Shown here: positions 25,184-31,652 of the stretch, piece after piece
How positions within the stretch are numbered: the first letter of the stretch is position 1
How the letters are laid out: the number at the start of each line of letters is the position of its first letter
Virus record (IMG/VR): IMGVR_UViG_3300025141_000252
Span: 1-40,101 of that record
DNA length: 40,101 nucleotides
From: a virus
Strand: one strand, 5' to 3'
The notes under the pieces: generated by a model
Told to the model about the DNA's origin: nothing
Databases searched by the model: none
The model's input: the letters and a program-made list of their open reading frames with translations, nothing else
Made by a program: the position numbers and the translations under genes

Positions 25184-25389
25184 AACTTAAAGAGATGGAT
25201 AGGGAAATTGCTGAAAAGCTCGGGATACTGGATGAATGGAAAAAGGAAAACAGGAAACCGCGTCAGGGACGTTTTAGCATGGAGCAAGTTCGATCCAACG
25301 CCGTGCGCGTTCTGAACGTGATTGCTCCCCTGACACAGGCCGAACGCAAACGTGTTCTTGCCCACGCCTTACGCCTTAACGAAGTGTAA
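25180..25389 (+). CDS. Small basic helical protein, hypothetical
   Basis: 69 residues, charged and helical, with a C-terminal segment FSMEQVRSNAVRVLNVIAPLTQAERKRVLAHALRLNEV typical of small phage or host proteins with a two-helix 'erk RVL' end. Overlaps the preceding gene by 4 bases and is followed after 8 bases by a strong hairpin, so it closes the P1 operon. No function assigned. Confidence 0.65.
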   Translation: MKLKEMDREIAEKLGILDEWKKENRKPRQGRFSMEQVRSNAVRVLNVIAPLTQAERKRVLAHALRLNEV

Positions 25390-25397
25390 GCCCACGG

Positions 25398-25424
25398 CCC
25401 CGGGGCAACCCGGGGTTGCTTTTA
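25398..25424 (+). terminator. GCAA-tetraloop hairpin terminator overlapping promoter P2
   Basis: CCCCGGG-GCAA-CCCGGGG (25398-25415) is a perfect 7-bp stem with a GNRA loop, followed by TTGCTTTT. The U-rich tail is short and is shared with the -35 of promoter P2, so one site ends the P1 operon and begins the next. Confidence 0.65.
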
Positions 25425-25444
25425 CACATAGTTTATGCGACAGT
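25416..25444 (+). promoter_or_regulatory. Promoter P2 (second copy of repeated element)
   Basis: TTGCTT (25416-25421), 17-base spacer ending in TGC, then GACAGT (25439-25444). The stretch TTGCTTTTACACAT..TTTATG.GACA is conserved with P1 although flanks differ, so the element itself is under selection. It lies 29 bases before the gene at 25473. Confidence 0.55.
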
Positions 25445-25472
25445 CACTTGAGACAACTAAGGAGGACCGACG

Positions 25473-25742
25473 ATGCCGTGGAACAATAGACAATTTATTC
25501 GTGAAGAACGACCTTTCACGAGGGAAGAAGTGAAAAAGCTGAAAAAAGAAGAATTGCTACATCTCTTCATCGATTCAGCTATCAACGGGTGGGATACCGT
25601 GGAGCAGCAACAGCGATATCACGCCAAGGAACGCGCCGCGAACCCCAATCCAGATTCAGAGGTAAGCCGCGCCAATTGTTGGGAGATTTGTTGGGAATGT
25701 GAAGCCATTTTTAAAAAACTTCAACCGGAGGACAAACGATGA
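25473..25742 (+). CDS. Hypothetical small protein
   Basis: 89 residues from an ATG with a near-ideal AAGGAGG site. The N-terminal half is very charged (FTREEVKKLKKEELLHLFIDSAINGWD) and resembles short phage early proteins; the C-terminal part has two Cys in a WEICWECE motif that is too short for a standard zinc site. ATGA overlap with the next gene. Function unknown. Confidence 0.7.
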   Translation: MPWNNRQFIREERPFTREEVKKLKKEELLHLFIDSAINGWDTVEQQQRYHAKERAANPNPDSEVSRANCWEICWECEAIFKKLQPEDKR

Positions 25743-25921
25743 AAGTTAGAATTACCTTCGATTTAGACAAAGAGGTAAGACAAGCGCTTGAAAGCTGGTA
25801 TGGGCAAGAAGGACTTGCCAGCCATGACGATTGTAGAGCACATATCCGAGCTGTAGTAGAAAGCGACTTGGCGGACATACGTGACGAATATGATCTCAAA
25901 GTAAGGGAGGACAGAGGATGA
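25739..25921 (+). CDS. Small RHH-like or hypothetical protein
   Basis: 60 residues: strand MKVRITFDLDKEVRQALE followed by two helices (QEGLASHDDCRAHIRAVVESDLADI). The opening is compatible with a ribbon-helix-helix or other small DNA-binding fold, but similarity is weak. ATGA overlaps on both sides put it in the middle of the P2 operon. Confidence 0.6.
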   Translation: MKVRITFDLDKEVRQALESWYGQEGLASHDDCRAHIRAVVESDLADIRDEYDLKVREDRG

Positions 25922-26136
25922 ACACCGCTGATATTGAAACCCTTAAAACTATGGCGTCGGCCGATCCGGACGCCGCACAACAACTTTTTACCAAGGTCAC
26001 CGCCAACGAGGATCGCATGGCAATCTGCCAGCTTCTGCGAATCTATACGCAGGATCACGACGCCGAAACCTTGGTGAACTCTCTGGGAGATCTGATTGAC
26101 AAGGCAAGAAGGGAAGGATACGCTCTGCCTGAGTGA
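25918..26136 (+). CDS. Hypothetical small helical protein
   Basis: 72 residues, acidic and all-helical in appearance (NTADIETLKTMASADPDAAQQLF; LINSLGD-like segment; DKARREGYALPE). Last gene of the P2 operon, followed 50 bases later by a strong intrinsic terminator. No family recognised. Confidence 0.65.
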   Translation: MNTADIETLKTMASADPDAAQQLFTKVTANEDRMAICQLLRIYTQDHDAETLVNSLGDLIDKARREGYALPE

Positions 26137-26185
26137 ACTTTTAATTCCTTTTTTGTTCGCTATTTTTGACTCCTTGTAAGACAAA

Positions 26186-26216
26186 AACCCCGGCTTTTCC
26201 CACCGGGGTTTTTTTT
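26186..26216 (+). terminator. Intrinsic terminator ending the early operon
   Basis: AACCCCGG (26186-26193) pairs with CCGGGGTT (26203-26210) around a 9-base loop and is followed by an 8-T run (26209-26216). It closes the P2 operon 50 bases after its last stop. Confidence 0.88.
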
Positions 26217-26217
26217 C

Positions 26218-26466
26218 GCCTTATATATATGTCGTGGCCAAATAAATAAAAAAAAATAAAAAAAAATAGAAAAAACGCTGTAATTGGTGTGTTTGGTGTA
26301 ACTATAGGCTCTTGGCCCACGGACCACGGGGCTTTCAGCGGTTACGCCATTCGATTTTAGAGGTTTCACGAAAAACACAAACTGTAAATTCAAGAATTCC
26401 GTTAAGGGGTCAATGGAAAATTTTTTTATTTTTTTTATTTATTTTGTACGTATATATAGAAAGGCT
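26218..26466. repeat. AT-rich imperfect inverted repeat flanking about 150 bp, candidate origin or packaging site
   Basis: The left arm (26218-26265) begins GCCTTATATATAT, then AAATAAATAAAAAAAAATAA; the reverse complement of the right arm (26419-26465) begins GCCTTTCTATATATACG, then AAATAAATAAAAAAAATAA. The arms align over nearly 48 bases with a few mismatches and one A-run length change. The enclosed segment is non-coding and contains short repeats (TTTGGTGT-like; CCACGG twice near 26325-26340). The 357-base gap 26137-26493 holds no credible gene. Its place between early operon and TerS fits an unwinding element, origin or pac-type site. Confidence 0.7.
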
Positions 26467-26493
26467 TTTTTTGGTTGTGGCATACTTCAGCCC

Positions 26494-27123
26494 ATGAATC
26501 ATCGCTACATCGTTCCCGCATCCACCCGTCCCACAAAAAGAGGACGCCCCCGTAAAACACTCGCTGAACGCGAAAACAAACCGCTCACCAAGAGGCAGGA
26601 GCTTTTTGTAAAGGAGTGGGTTTCTAAGGACGGCCAAATTACTAAGCGTGATGCGGCCATCGCAGCGGGATATTCCGTGTCGGCTGCGCACCAACGGGCG
26701 TATGAACTCACCGATCCTCAGCGCAGCCCCCATGTCTGTAAAGCAATTCGGGACTTCAAAGCGGAGTTGAATAAGAAGTATGCCGTGGACTACGGTAGGC
26801 ACGTTAAAGATTTGCAGAGAATCCGGGATGAAGCTTTGGACAACGGGGCGTATTCAGCCGCCGTTGCTGCGGAAAAAGCGCGAGGCCAAGCGGAAGGTTC
26901 GATTTACATCAACAAATCTGAAATCAGGCACGGCTCTATTGATCAGATGGACCGCGCACAGGTTATGAAAGCTCTCGAAGAATTAAAGGCCAGCTATGAG
27001 CCAGTTGCTACCGTGGAACGAGTCGATACTGAAGAGGAGATTGAAACGGAAGACGGAGTCGAGCTTCTGGAAACAGATCAAACGAGCGATGCAGAAGCAT
27101 CGCCCTCACTGGCGTCCGGTTAG
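26494..27123 (+). CDS. terS: Terminase small subunit
   Basis: 209 residues from ATG 26494; an in-frame upstream ATG at 26413 would translate the AT-rich inverted repeat arm and is rejected. The N-terminal third has TKRGRPRKTLAERENK then LTKRQELFVKEW...TKRDAAIAAGYSVSAAHQRAYEL, the Terminase_2-type DNA-binding helix-turn-helix (KRDAAIAAGYS..A). The C-terminus is acidic (EEEIETEDGVELLETDQ), as expected for contacts with the large subunit. It recognises packaging sites in viral DNA. It is unusually far from TerL, 4.6 kb upstream, with accessory genes between. Its last 128 bases overlap a nuclease gene. Confidence 0.85.
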   Translation: MNHRYIVPASTRPTKRGRPRKTLAERENKPLTKRQELFVKEWVSKDGQITKRDAAIAAGYSVSAAHQRAYELTDPQRSPHVCKAIRDFKAELNKKYAVDYGRHVKDLQRIRDEALDNGAYSAAVAAEKARGQAEGSIYINKSEIRHGSIDQMDRAQVMKALEELKASYEPVATVERVDTEEEIETEDGVELLETDQTSDAEASPSLASG

Positions 27124-27436
27124 ACTCGAAAGTTCTGTGTCGTTAGGTGTACCCGACGTTTTGATAGCCGTGGACGGTGCTTTCGGAATGTGGGAGCTCA
27201 AGGTTACCCACGCTAACGCCGTCCGGATCTCCCCTCACCAGATTTCATTCGCGGAAAGCCATCGCCAATACCCGGTTTGGTTTCTGGTGTGTGTCGTCGA
27301 TCCCGGGGGAGAACGCGTCTTGGCCTACCATGCTCGGGACGTTGAGGAACTGGCCCGGTTAGGCGTCAAACACCCCCCGCAATTAGAAATTACCCCTCCC
27401 AACTGGGAAGCCCTTTTCAGCTTGATTAGCCCCTAA
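26996..27436 (+). CDS. PD-(D/E)XK nuclease, VRR-NUC/resolvase-like
   Basis: 146 residues from ATG 26996, which has AAAGG 6 bases upstream; the alternative ATG 27089 would drop a segment (ESSFWKQIKRAMQK) that resembles the N-terminal helix of these nucleases. Candidate active site: Glu45 (RLESS), Asp54 (LGVPDV), Glu67 and Lys69 (WELKV), then RISPHQ (78-82 region), the order seen in VRR-NUC and Holliday-resolvase-like enzymes. It would cut branched DNA by a metal-dependent mechanism. Position next to TerS suggests it clears branches before packaging. The first 128 bases overlap terS in another frame. Confidence 0.8.
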   Translation: MSQLLPWNESILKRRLKRKTESSFWKQIKRAMQKHRPHWRPVRLESSVSLGVPDVLIAVDGAFGMWELKVTHANAVRISPHQISFAESHRQYPVWFLVCVVDPGGERVLAYHARDVEELARLGVKHPPQLEITPPNWEALFSLISP

Positions 27437-27450
27437 AACTCCCATATGAT
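27422..27450 (+). promoter_or_regulatory. Sigma-70-like promoter for the 27484 operon
   Basis: TTGATT (27422-27427) and TATGAT (27445-27450) are separated by 17 bases, with a good match to consensus at both boxes (4/6 and 5/6). It overlaps the end of the nuclease gene and lies 34 bases before the ATG at 27484, which is preceded by AAGGA. Confidence 0.6.
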
Positions 27451-27483
27451 TAACGTTCCGACTAATCGAAAAAAGGAACCTTT

Positions 27484-27645
27484 ATGGAAATAAAAAAAGA
27501 ACGAACTCCCTTGGAGCGAATTGATTACAATCTCGGGTTTTTTGAGCTGCTTTGGAATTCTGGCAGACATGACCTTGCCGTGGTTCATTTTGACAAAGCG
27601 CGGGCTTTGGTGCAGGAGCAGGTCAAAAAGGAGGCCGGATTATGA
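27484..27645 (+). CDS. Small hypothetical protein
   Basis: 53 residues (MEIKKERTPLERIDYNLGFF...ARALVQEQVKKEAGL), helical and charged, with AAAAAAGGAAC upstream as ribosome site and an ATGA overlap into the next gene. It follows directly behind the 27422 promoter, so it is the first gene of a short operon running to 28643. No family recognised. Confidence 0.65.
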   Translation: MEIKKERTPLERIDYNLGFFELLWNSGRHDLAVVHFDKARALVQEQVKKEAGL

Positions 27646-28169
27646 AATTTTCTAACCCAAATCCATTTGTGGTCAGTAAGTTTTGCAATGAAATTTTAAT
27701 AAAAAGTACGAGTTTGGATGATATCCCCGCGTGGGCAATCTTGGAACTCGCTGAAACCAAATTGCTAAACGGAGATTCCTATCAAGTCGCTGAAATGATT
27801 TCCGCCGTCAGAGAGAGACTAAGGACTCTGGATGACCACGATCTAGATCAGCCTAAAGGACTTGAGATTTGGACTTTAGAAGAGCGGGACCGGATCGAGC
27901 TATTTTATGAAAGCGAGCAAGAGAGAGAATTGAGGTTATACGCCGAGCATTTCAAGAAACCCCTGAGCAGCTTGACAATCTCCAAGAAGCTCGTTCGTTC
28001 TCCGTGTCCTTGTGATTGTCCAGTAGAGGCAGACTCTATGGAAGATGCGGTTGTACAGTGGGCCGATGACTGTCGAGAAACCGAAGAAGGAGTGGGACTA
28101 AGTGACGTGCAGGTACACATCGTGCGCGAAGCTTACCGAAGAGGTAAAAAGGAGAATGAACGATGCTGA
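27642..28169 (+). CDS. Hypothetical protein with Cys-rich segment
   Basis: 175 residues, unrecognised. Mostly acidic helical; a short cluster CPCDCP near residue 122 could bind metal or be structural. The C-terminus (DVQVHIVREAYRRGKKENERC) is basic. AGGAGG-like site (AAGGAGGCCGGATT) precedes the ATG. Overlaps the next gene by 7 bases. Position between the nuclease and the moron-like cassette gives no functional clue. Confidence 0.65.
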   Translation: MKFSNPNPFVVSKFCNEILIKSTSLDDIPAWAILELAETKLLNGDSYQVAEMISAVRERLRTLDDHDLDQPKGLEIWTLEERDRIELFYESEQERELRLYAEHFKKPLSSLTISKKLVRSPCPCDCPVEADSMEDAVVQWADDCRETEEGVGLSDVQVHIVREAYRRGKKENERC

Positions 28170-28399
28170 GTTGGCTTGCAAATAGGTATGAAAAAAGCTT
28201 CAAAAATGCAGGCAGTTTCCCCGCACCCCTTCCTGAGTATTACTACAGGAAAATGGGTCGGAGAACGGAGGTCCGGCGAATCCGGGACGGTATTCTTTAC
28301 ATGGTGCTCTGGGATCTTCCGGATAGTGAACATGAGACGGTTGCCAAAGCGGCCCATTTAAACGTAACGACTGTGAGGGCAATCAAAAATGACAAATGA
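28163..28399 (+). CDS. Small protein with HTH-like C-terminus
   Basis: 78 residues. The first half is basic with aromatic residues (YEKSFKNAGSFPAPLPEYYYRKMG); the last 25 residues (HETVAKAAHLNVTTVRAIKNDK) have the spacing of a helix-turn-helix recognition segment. It overlaps neighbours by 7 and 11 bases and so is part of the same operon. Possible small DNA-binding protein; low certainty. Confidence 0.6.
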   Translation: MLSWLANRYEKSFKNAGSFPAPLPEYYYRKMGRRTEVRRIRDGILYMVLWDLPDSEHETVAKAAHLNVTTVRAIKNDK

Positions 28400-28643
28400 T
28401 CACTTTGTAATGCTGGGTAAATTGGCGGCGCACCATGCGCACCGGGTGCCGGACAGTGCGCAAGAATTGGTGCTGGATTTGATGGCGGTTCATCAACAGG
28501 TGCCGCTTGATCTGGAGCGCATTTTCGAGGATCTCGATGATCCAAGCGTGGTACATGACGTGGTTGGTATCTGGAATCATTTAGACCGGAAAACCAAGAA
28601 ACTGCGGGATAGCTGGTGGCCCCGTTATGCTTTAAAACAATAG
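28389..28643 (+). CDS. Hypothetical small helical protein
   Basis: 84 residues, His/Leu-rich helices (LGKLAAHHAHRVPDSAQELVL) and a basic Trp-containing end (LRDSWWPRYALKQ). No family recognised. Last gene before a strong terminator at 28693. Confidence 0.6.
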   Translation: MTNDHFVMLGKLAAHHAHRVPDSAQELVLDLMAVHQQVPLDLERIFEDLDDPSVVHDVVGIWNHLDRKTKKLRDSWWPRYALKQ

Positions 28644-28692
28644 GGTAATTTCTAAAATTACTGTACCTATAAGATTATTATGTGGTTTAATG

Positions 28693-28725
28693 GGGTGTTA
28701 CTTTCGAGTAACACCCTTTTTTTTT
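28693..28725 (+). terminator. UUCG-loop terminator in the leader of the DUF932-like gene
   Basis: GGGTGTTACT (28693-28702) and AGTAACACCC (28707-28716) form a perfect 10-bp stem with a TTCG loop, followed by nine T (28717-28725). The next ATG is only 16 bases after the T-run, too close for a separate promoter between them, so read-through or attenuation probably controls that gene. Confidence 0.92.
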
Positions 28726-28741
28726 AACTTGGAGTTCAAAA

Positions 28742-29923
28742 ATGAATATAGAGCAATTTAACCGAGTAGACAGCTTTAACGGCTCGCTCGCTGGTCTATT
28801 GGCCCGCCTGAGTGAGGCCCAGCCCCGCAAGGCGGATATCATTCAGTCAACTGGAAATATGCAATTGCGTACTTCCACGGCCGGATACCTTCCGCATCAC
28901 AATCATGCTTATAAGGGTGAGCGGGAAAATGTTAGCGAGATCATCATAGAAGCGGATCGCGGCGTTCCAACCTTAACCACCGCGCTTAACCCGGTAGCCG
29001 TAAACCAGTTGGCCGCGAAAACTGGGATCGCAACTCGCGATTTTCGACGTTTTCAGGACCATTACCCGGCCGAACTGGATAGCCTTGTTAACGCCATTTT
29101 TCAAAATGAGCCGAATAACCGCATGATCCGGACTTATAGCAGTGACCATGACAACTATTTTCTAGGTCGCGCTTTTGTGAGCGATGCGTTTAAAACGTAT
29201 GACAATTACGATTTGTTAGAGGCCGCACTTCCGCCCCTTCTTGACAATGACGCGGCCGACTGGCGCACTGTGAACGCCACGGTTACCGACCAAAAAATGT
29301 ACATCAGATTGAAATCGGAGAACTTCACGGGTGAAGGTGCCGCCGTGGGTGATGCGATGGCCGCTGGCATTGTGATATCCAACTCCGAGGTCGGTATGGG
29401 TTCGATTTCGGTTGCGGAATTGGTGTGGACCTTGATCTGTTTGAATGGGATGCAAACTCAAAACGTGCAACGTAGTGCACACATCCAGTCTGCCCGGGGC
29501 GAGGAATCTTTTGGATTACTGGCGGCGGATACCAAGCAAAAAGACAATGAACTCACCAGTTTGAAAATGCGCGATTATGTCGCGGCCTATTCTAGCCGCG
29601 AGAATTTCGATAACACGCTGGAGCAATTCCGGGCCGCCGCGAATGATGTAGTTGAGGTCAGTTCCCAAGCGGCTGTGGAAAATCTGGGCACTGTGTTACA
29701 ACTTACCAAATCCCAGACCAGTAGCGTATTGGATGGCCTATTGCAGACAGTTGGTCAAGCCGGATATGCGGGCAATCCCATATCCCGGGCCACGCTTGTT
29801 AATGCGGTAACCGCAGTCGGTAATACGGTCGAAGCGGATCAGGTCGACGATTGGCAGAAATTGGGAGGTCGCGTACTCAATTTAGGGCGCCGCGACTGGG
29901 ATCGCGTAGCAGCAGCCGCTTAA
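28742..29923 (+). CDS. DUF932-type phage/plasmid protein
   Basis: 393 residues. The central part matches the DUF932 pattern (MIRTYSSD...FLGRAFVSDAFKTYDNYDLLEAALPPL), followed by a long mixed segment (VTDQKMYIRLKSENF, GIVISNSEVGMGSISV) and a helical C-terminus. DUF932 proteins are common on phages and plasmids; their activity is not settled. GGAG lies 7 bases before the ATG. The gene is bracketed by terminators (28693 and 29952), a single-gene unit as expected for a moron. Its phase and composition differ little from neighbours. Confidence 0.75.
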   Translation: MNIEQFNRVDSFNGSLAGLLARLSEAQPRKADIIQSTGNMQLRTSTAGYLPHHNHAYKGERENVSEIIIEADRGVPTLTTALNPVAVNQLAAKTGIATRDFRRFQDHYPAELDSLVNAIFQNEPNNRMIRTYSSDHDNYFLGRAFVSDAFKTYDNYDLLEAALPPLLDNDAADWRTVNATVTDQKMYIRLKSENFTGEGAAVGDAMAAGIVISNSEVGMGSISVAELVWTLICLNGMQTQNVQRSAHIQSARGEESFGLLAADTKQKDNELTSLKMRDYVAAYSSRENFDNTLEQFRAAANDVVEVSSQAAVENLGTVLQLTKSQTSSVLDGLLQTVGQAGYAGNPISRATLVNAVTAVGNTVEADQVDDWQKLGGRVLNLGRRDWDRVAAAA

Positions 29924-29951
29924 TCCTTTAACTTTCAAGTAAAACGCACCT

Positions 29952-29976
29952 AAGGGGCCTAGTTGGCCCCTTTTTT
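29952..29976 (+). terminator. Intrinsic terminator after the DUF932-like gene
   Basis: AAGGGGCC (29952-29959) pairs with GGCCCCTT (29965-29972) around TAGTT, followed by six T (29971-29976). It separates the DUF932-like and GP88-like transcription units. Confidence 0.88.
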
Positions 29977-30007
29977 GCATCCCTATCTTTTCCACATTAA
30001 ATGCCGA

Positions 30008-30013
30008 TATACT
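30008..30013 (+). promoter_or_regulatory. Likely -10 box for the GP88-like gene
   Basis: TATACT lies 33 bases before the ATG at 30046 and just after a terminator, where a promoter is required. No convincing -35 is seen at 16-18 bases; TCTTTT at 29986 is the nearest. An AAAGGAG ribosome site follows at about 30030. Confidence 0.4.
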
Positions 30014-30045
30014 CCTATAGTTAATCAATAAAGGAGTCTGTAACT

Positions 30046-30654
30046 ATGAAATTGAAAAAGTCGATAATGTCCGGGAAATTGGCCGGAATCGACGCCTTTA
30101 ATACCAACACGCTGACCAACCCCTATTGCCAGAAAATGCACGTTACCCCGGGCACGGTCTGCAAGGAATGTTATTCGTGGCGTATGCTCCAAACCTACCG
30201 GGCCAATTGCGCGGAATCATGGCAATTAAACAGTGATCTATTATCCAGCGCCTTGATCCCAGTCGATCAACTGCCAGTAATTAACGCGCATTCATTCCGA
30301 TTGCACGGTCACGGCGAACTCATTAATAAAACGCACTATCTTAATTACTTGCGAATAGCCCGGCGCAATCCCGCATCGACGTTCGCACTATGGACCAAGC
30401 GAAAGGAAATCATCCGCGCGGCCGCGCGGTCGATCGATCCCGCATCGACCCGGCCCGCTAATTTGATCCTGATCTATTCCAATCCTATTAAAGACAGGAT
30501 CATGAAATCCCCGCCGAAATACTTTGATAAAGTTTTTAATAACATCACCCAACCCAGCCCGGCCGATAATTGCACCGGGCGTAAATGTATCGACTGCCGA
30601 CAATGCTACTCGTTAACTAGTGGCGTTGATTCGATTGTTGAACTAATGAAATAA
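30046..30654 (+). CDS. GP88-family phage protein (iron-sulfur-like Cys motifs)
   Basis: 202 residues matching the gene product 88 family of phages and plasmids: NPYCQKMHVTPGTVCKECYS (25-44), INAHSFRLHGHGELINKTHY (79-98 region), FALWTKR (113-119) and IYSNP...FDKVFN. The C-terminus adds CTGRKCIDCRQCYS, giving seven or more Cys in two clusters that could hold metal. The biochemical role of GP88 proteins is unknown. AAAGGAG precedes the ATG. It is followed by a zinc-ribbon gene in the same unit. Confidence 0.8.
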   Translation: MKLKKSIMSGKLAGIDAFNTNTLTNPYCQKMHVTPGTVCKECYSWRMLQTYRANCAESWQLNSDLLSSALIPVDQLPVINAHSFRLHGHGELINKTHYLNYLRIARRNPASTFALWTKRKEIIRAAARSIDPASTRPANLILIYSNPIKDRIMKSPPKYFDKVFNNITQPSPADNCTGRKCIDCRQCYSLTSGVDSIVELMK

Positions 30655-30667
30655 GGAGCCAAAAACT

Positions 30668-31051
30668 ATGCATTTAATAAACCAAAAGCCACTCGATACC
30701 GCACCGCTACTGTGTAGCGACTGCGGCCAGTTAAAGCGTCAATTTTATGTACTGGGCATCAAGTCCCTGATTTGTGTGGATTGCGCTACCGGGATCGCCC
30801 GGGACTTTGAGCCCGCATTCGATGCGATCTTTAACGCACCCAGCGATCCGCAGCCCGTCGATCCGCAGCCGGTGAACGCCGTTAAGTATGGCGAATTTCT
30901 AACTCTAAACACCGGGGCGAAGAATCCCACGGTTTACGAGCGGGGGAACTATTGCCGCAGCCGCCGCAAGTTTGAGCTTATCCGGGCCGATGATTTCAAT
31001 CGCCGCACGTTCGTTAAACCGTCGACGCTGGTGCGTGTGATCGACCACTAG
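30668..31051 (+). CDS. Zinc-ribbon protein with DPQPV repeat, hypothetical
   Basis: 127 residues. Two Cys pairs, CSDC (16-19) and CVDC (36-39), form a zinc ribbon near the N-terminus. A short duplicated DPQPV linker (in DNA GATCCGCAGCC twice near 30845) separates it from a basic, beta-like C-terminal part (YGEFLTLNTGAKNP, CRSRRKFELIRADDFNRRTF). AAGGAG upstream, 13 bases after the GP88-like stop, and a terminator 19 bases after its stop show a two-gene unit. No family recognised. Confidence 0.65.
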   Translation: MHLINQKPLDTAPLLCSDCGQLKRQFYVLGIKSLICVDCATGIARDFEPAFDAIFNAPSDPQPVDPQPVNAVKYGEFLTLNTGAKNPTVYERGNYCRSRRKFELIRADDFNRRTFVKPSTLVRVIDH

Positions 31052-31069
31052 GCCGCATCGAGAACGATC

Positions 31070-31094
31070 AGGGGCGCCCAGTGCGCCCCTTTTT
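31070..31094 (+). terminator. Intrinsic terminator after the GP88/zinc-ribbon unit
   Basis: AGGGGCGC (31070-31077) pairs with GCGCCCCT (31083-31090) around CCAGT, followed by five T (31090-31094). Confidence 0.88.
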
Positions 31095-31256
31095 ATTGGG
31101 TTAAATATAAGAATTGCTGGGATTAATAGGTGCCAGGGGAAACATATGGGATTCCCTAAGATAAATAGGTGCCTGGTATGGGTAGCTGGAAACCCGCGCC
31201 ACGCGTGGCCTCGTTTTAAAACCTTGAAAAAAATCAGTGAAATGGGCCCATACGGG

Positions 31257-31311
31257 CCCCGGTCCGTGGTTCATAAACATTGAGATATATATATCTGGAC
31301 ACAGACCGGGG
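31257..31311. repeat. Nested inverted repeat with TA palindrome
   Basis: CCCCGGTCCGTG (31257-31268) pairs with CACAGACCGGGG (31300-31311) with one mismatch. Inside the loop lies a perfect 14-bp palindrome AGATATATATATCT (31283-31296). Confidence 0.85.
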
Positions 31312-31315
31312 TTCT

Positions 31316-31424
31316 CGATCCGCGTGCCCGATCCGCGTGCCCGATCCCGATCTGGGACTGAGATCTGGGACTGAGATCCGGGATTGAGATCCGCTCCCCG
31401 GGGATTGAGATCCGCTCCCCGGGA
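31316..31424. repeat. Short tandem repeats phased on GATC
   Basis: Units: CGATCCGCGTGCC twice (31316, 31329); GATCTGGGACTGA twice (31349, 31362) and variant GATCCGGGATTGA (31375); then a 21-base unit at 31388-31408 whose first 15 bases recur at 31409-31423. Each unit begins with GATC, the Dam methylation site. Confidence 0.88.
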
Positions 31425-31652
31425 CCATGGTCCAGCGCTCCCCGCCAATGGATCGCGGCCATGGATCGCGGTCCCCGGACCCGGGTCCCCGGGCATAGGA
31501 TTCCGGCAATTGAGGCTAGATTGAATGCCCAAAAACTTTAAACCAATCATTCCAAAACTCGGCTAGGGGATTTCCCTCTCGCCGGTCCAAGTGCAGGTTT
31601 TCCACGAACAATTACGCAAAAAAAATAATGAGTTTTATGTTTTAATAGTAGC

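Noticed and set aside
26285-26400. Possible tRNA or structured RNA inside the AT-rich inverted repeat
   Set aside because: No acceptor stem, anticodon arm or TpsiC-like arm could be paired; only short local repeats are present.
26413-26493. N-terminal extension of TerS
   Set aside because: It would encode a Phe/Ile-rich run from the AT-rich repeat arm before MNHRYIV; the conserved part begins at 26494.
28742-31051. Cassette considered as a transposon or integron insertion
   Set aside because: No terminal inverted repeats, target duplication, transposase or integrase is visible; terminator-flanked moron structure explains it.
31316-31424. Repeat array considered as CRISPR
   Set aside because: Units are 13-21 bases, contiguous without spacers, and no cas gene is present.
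31101-31550. 149-residue minus-strand open frame and shorter overlapping ones in the palindrome-rich region
   Set aside because: They translate the tandem repeats into Gly/Asp/Pro/Ser-rich text, all minus-strand frames are open at once because of repeat composition, and no ribosome site or coding pattern is seen.
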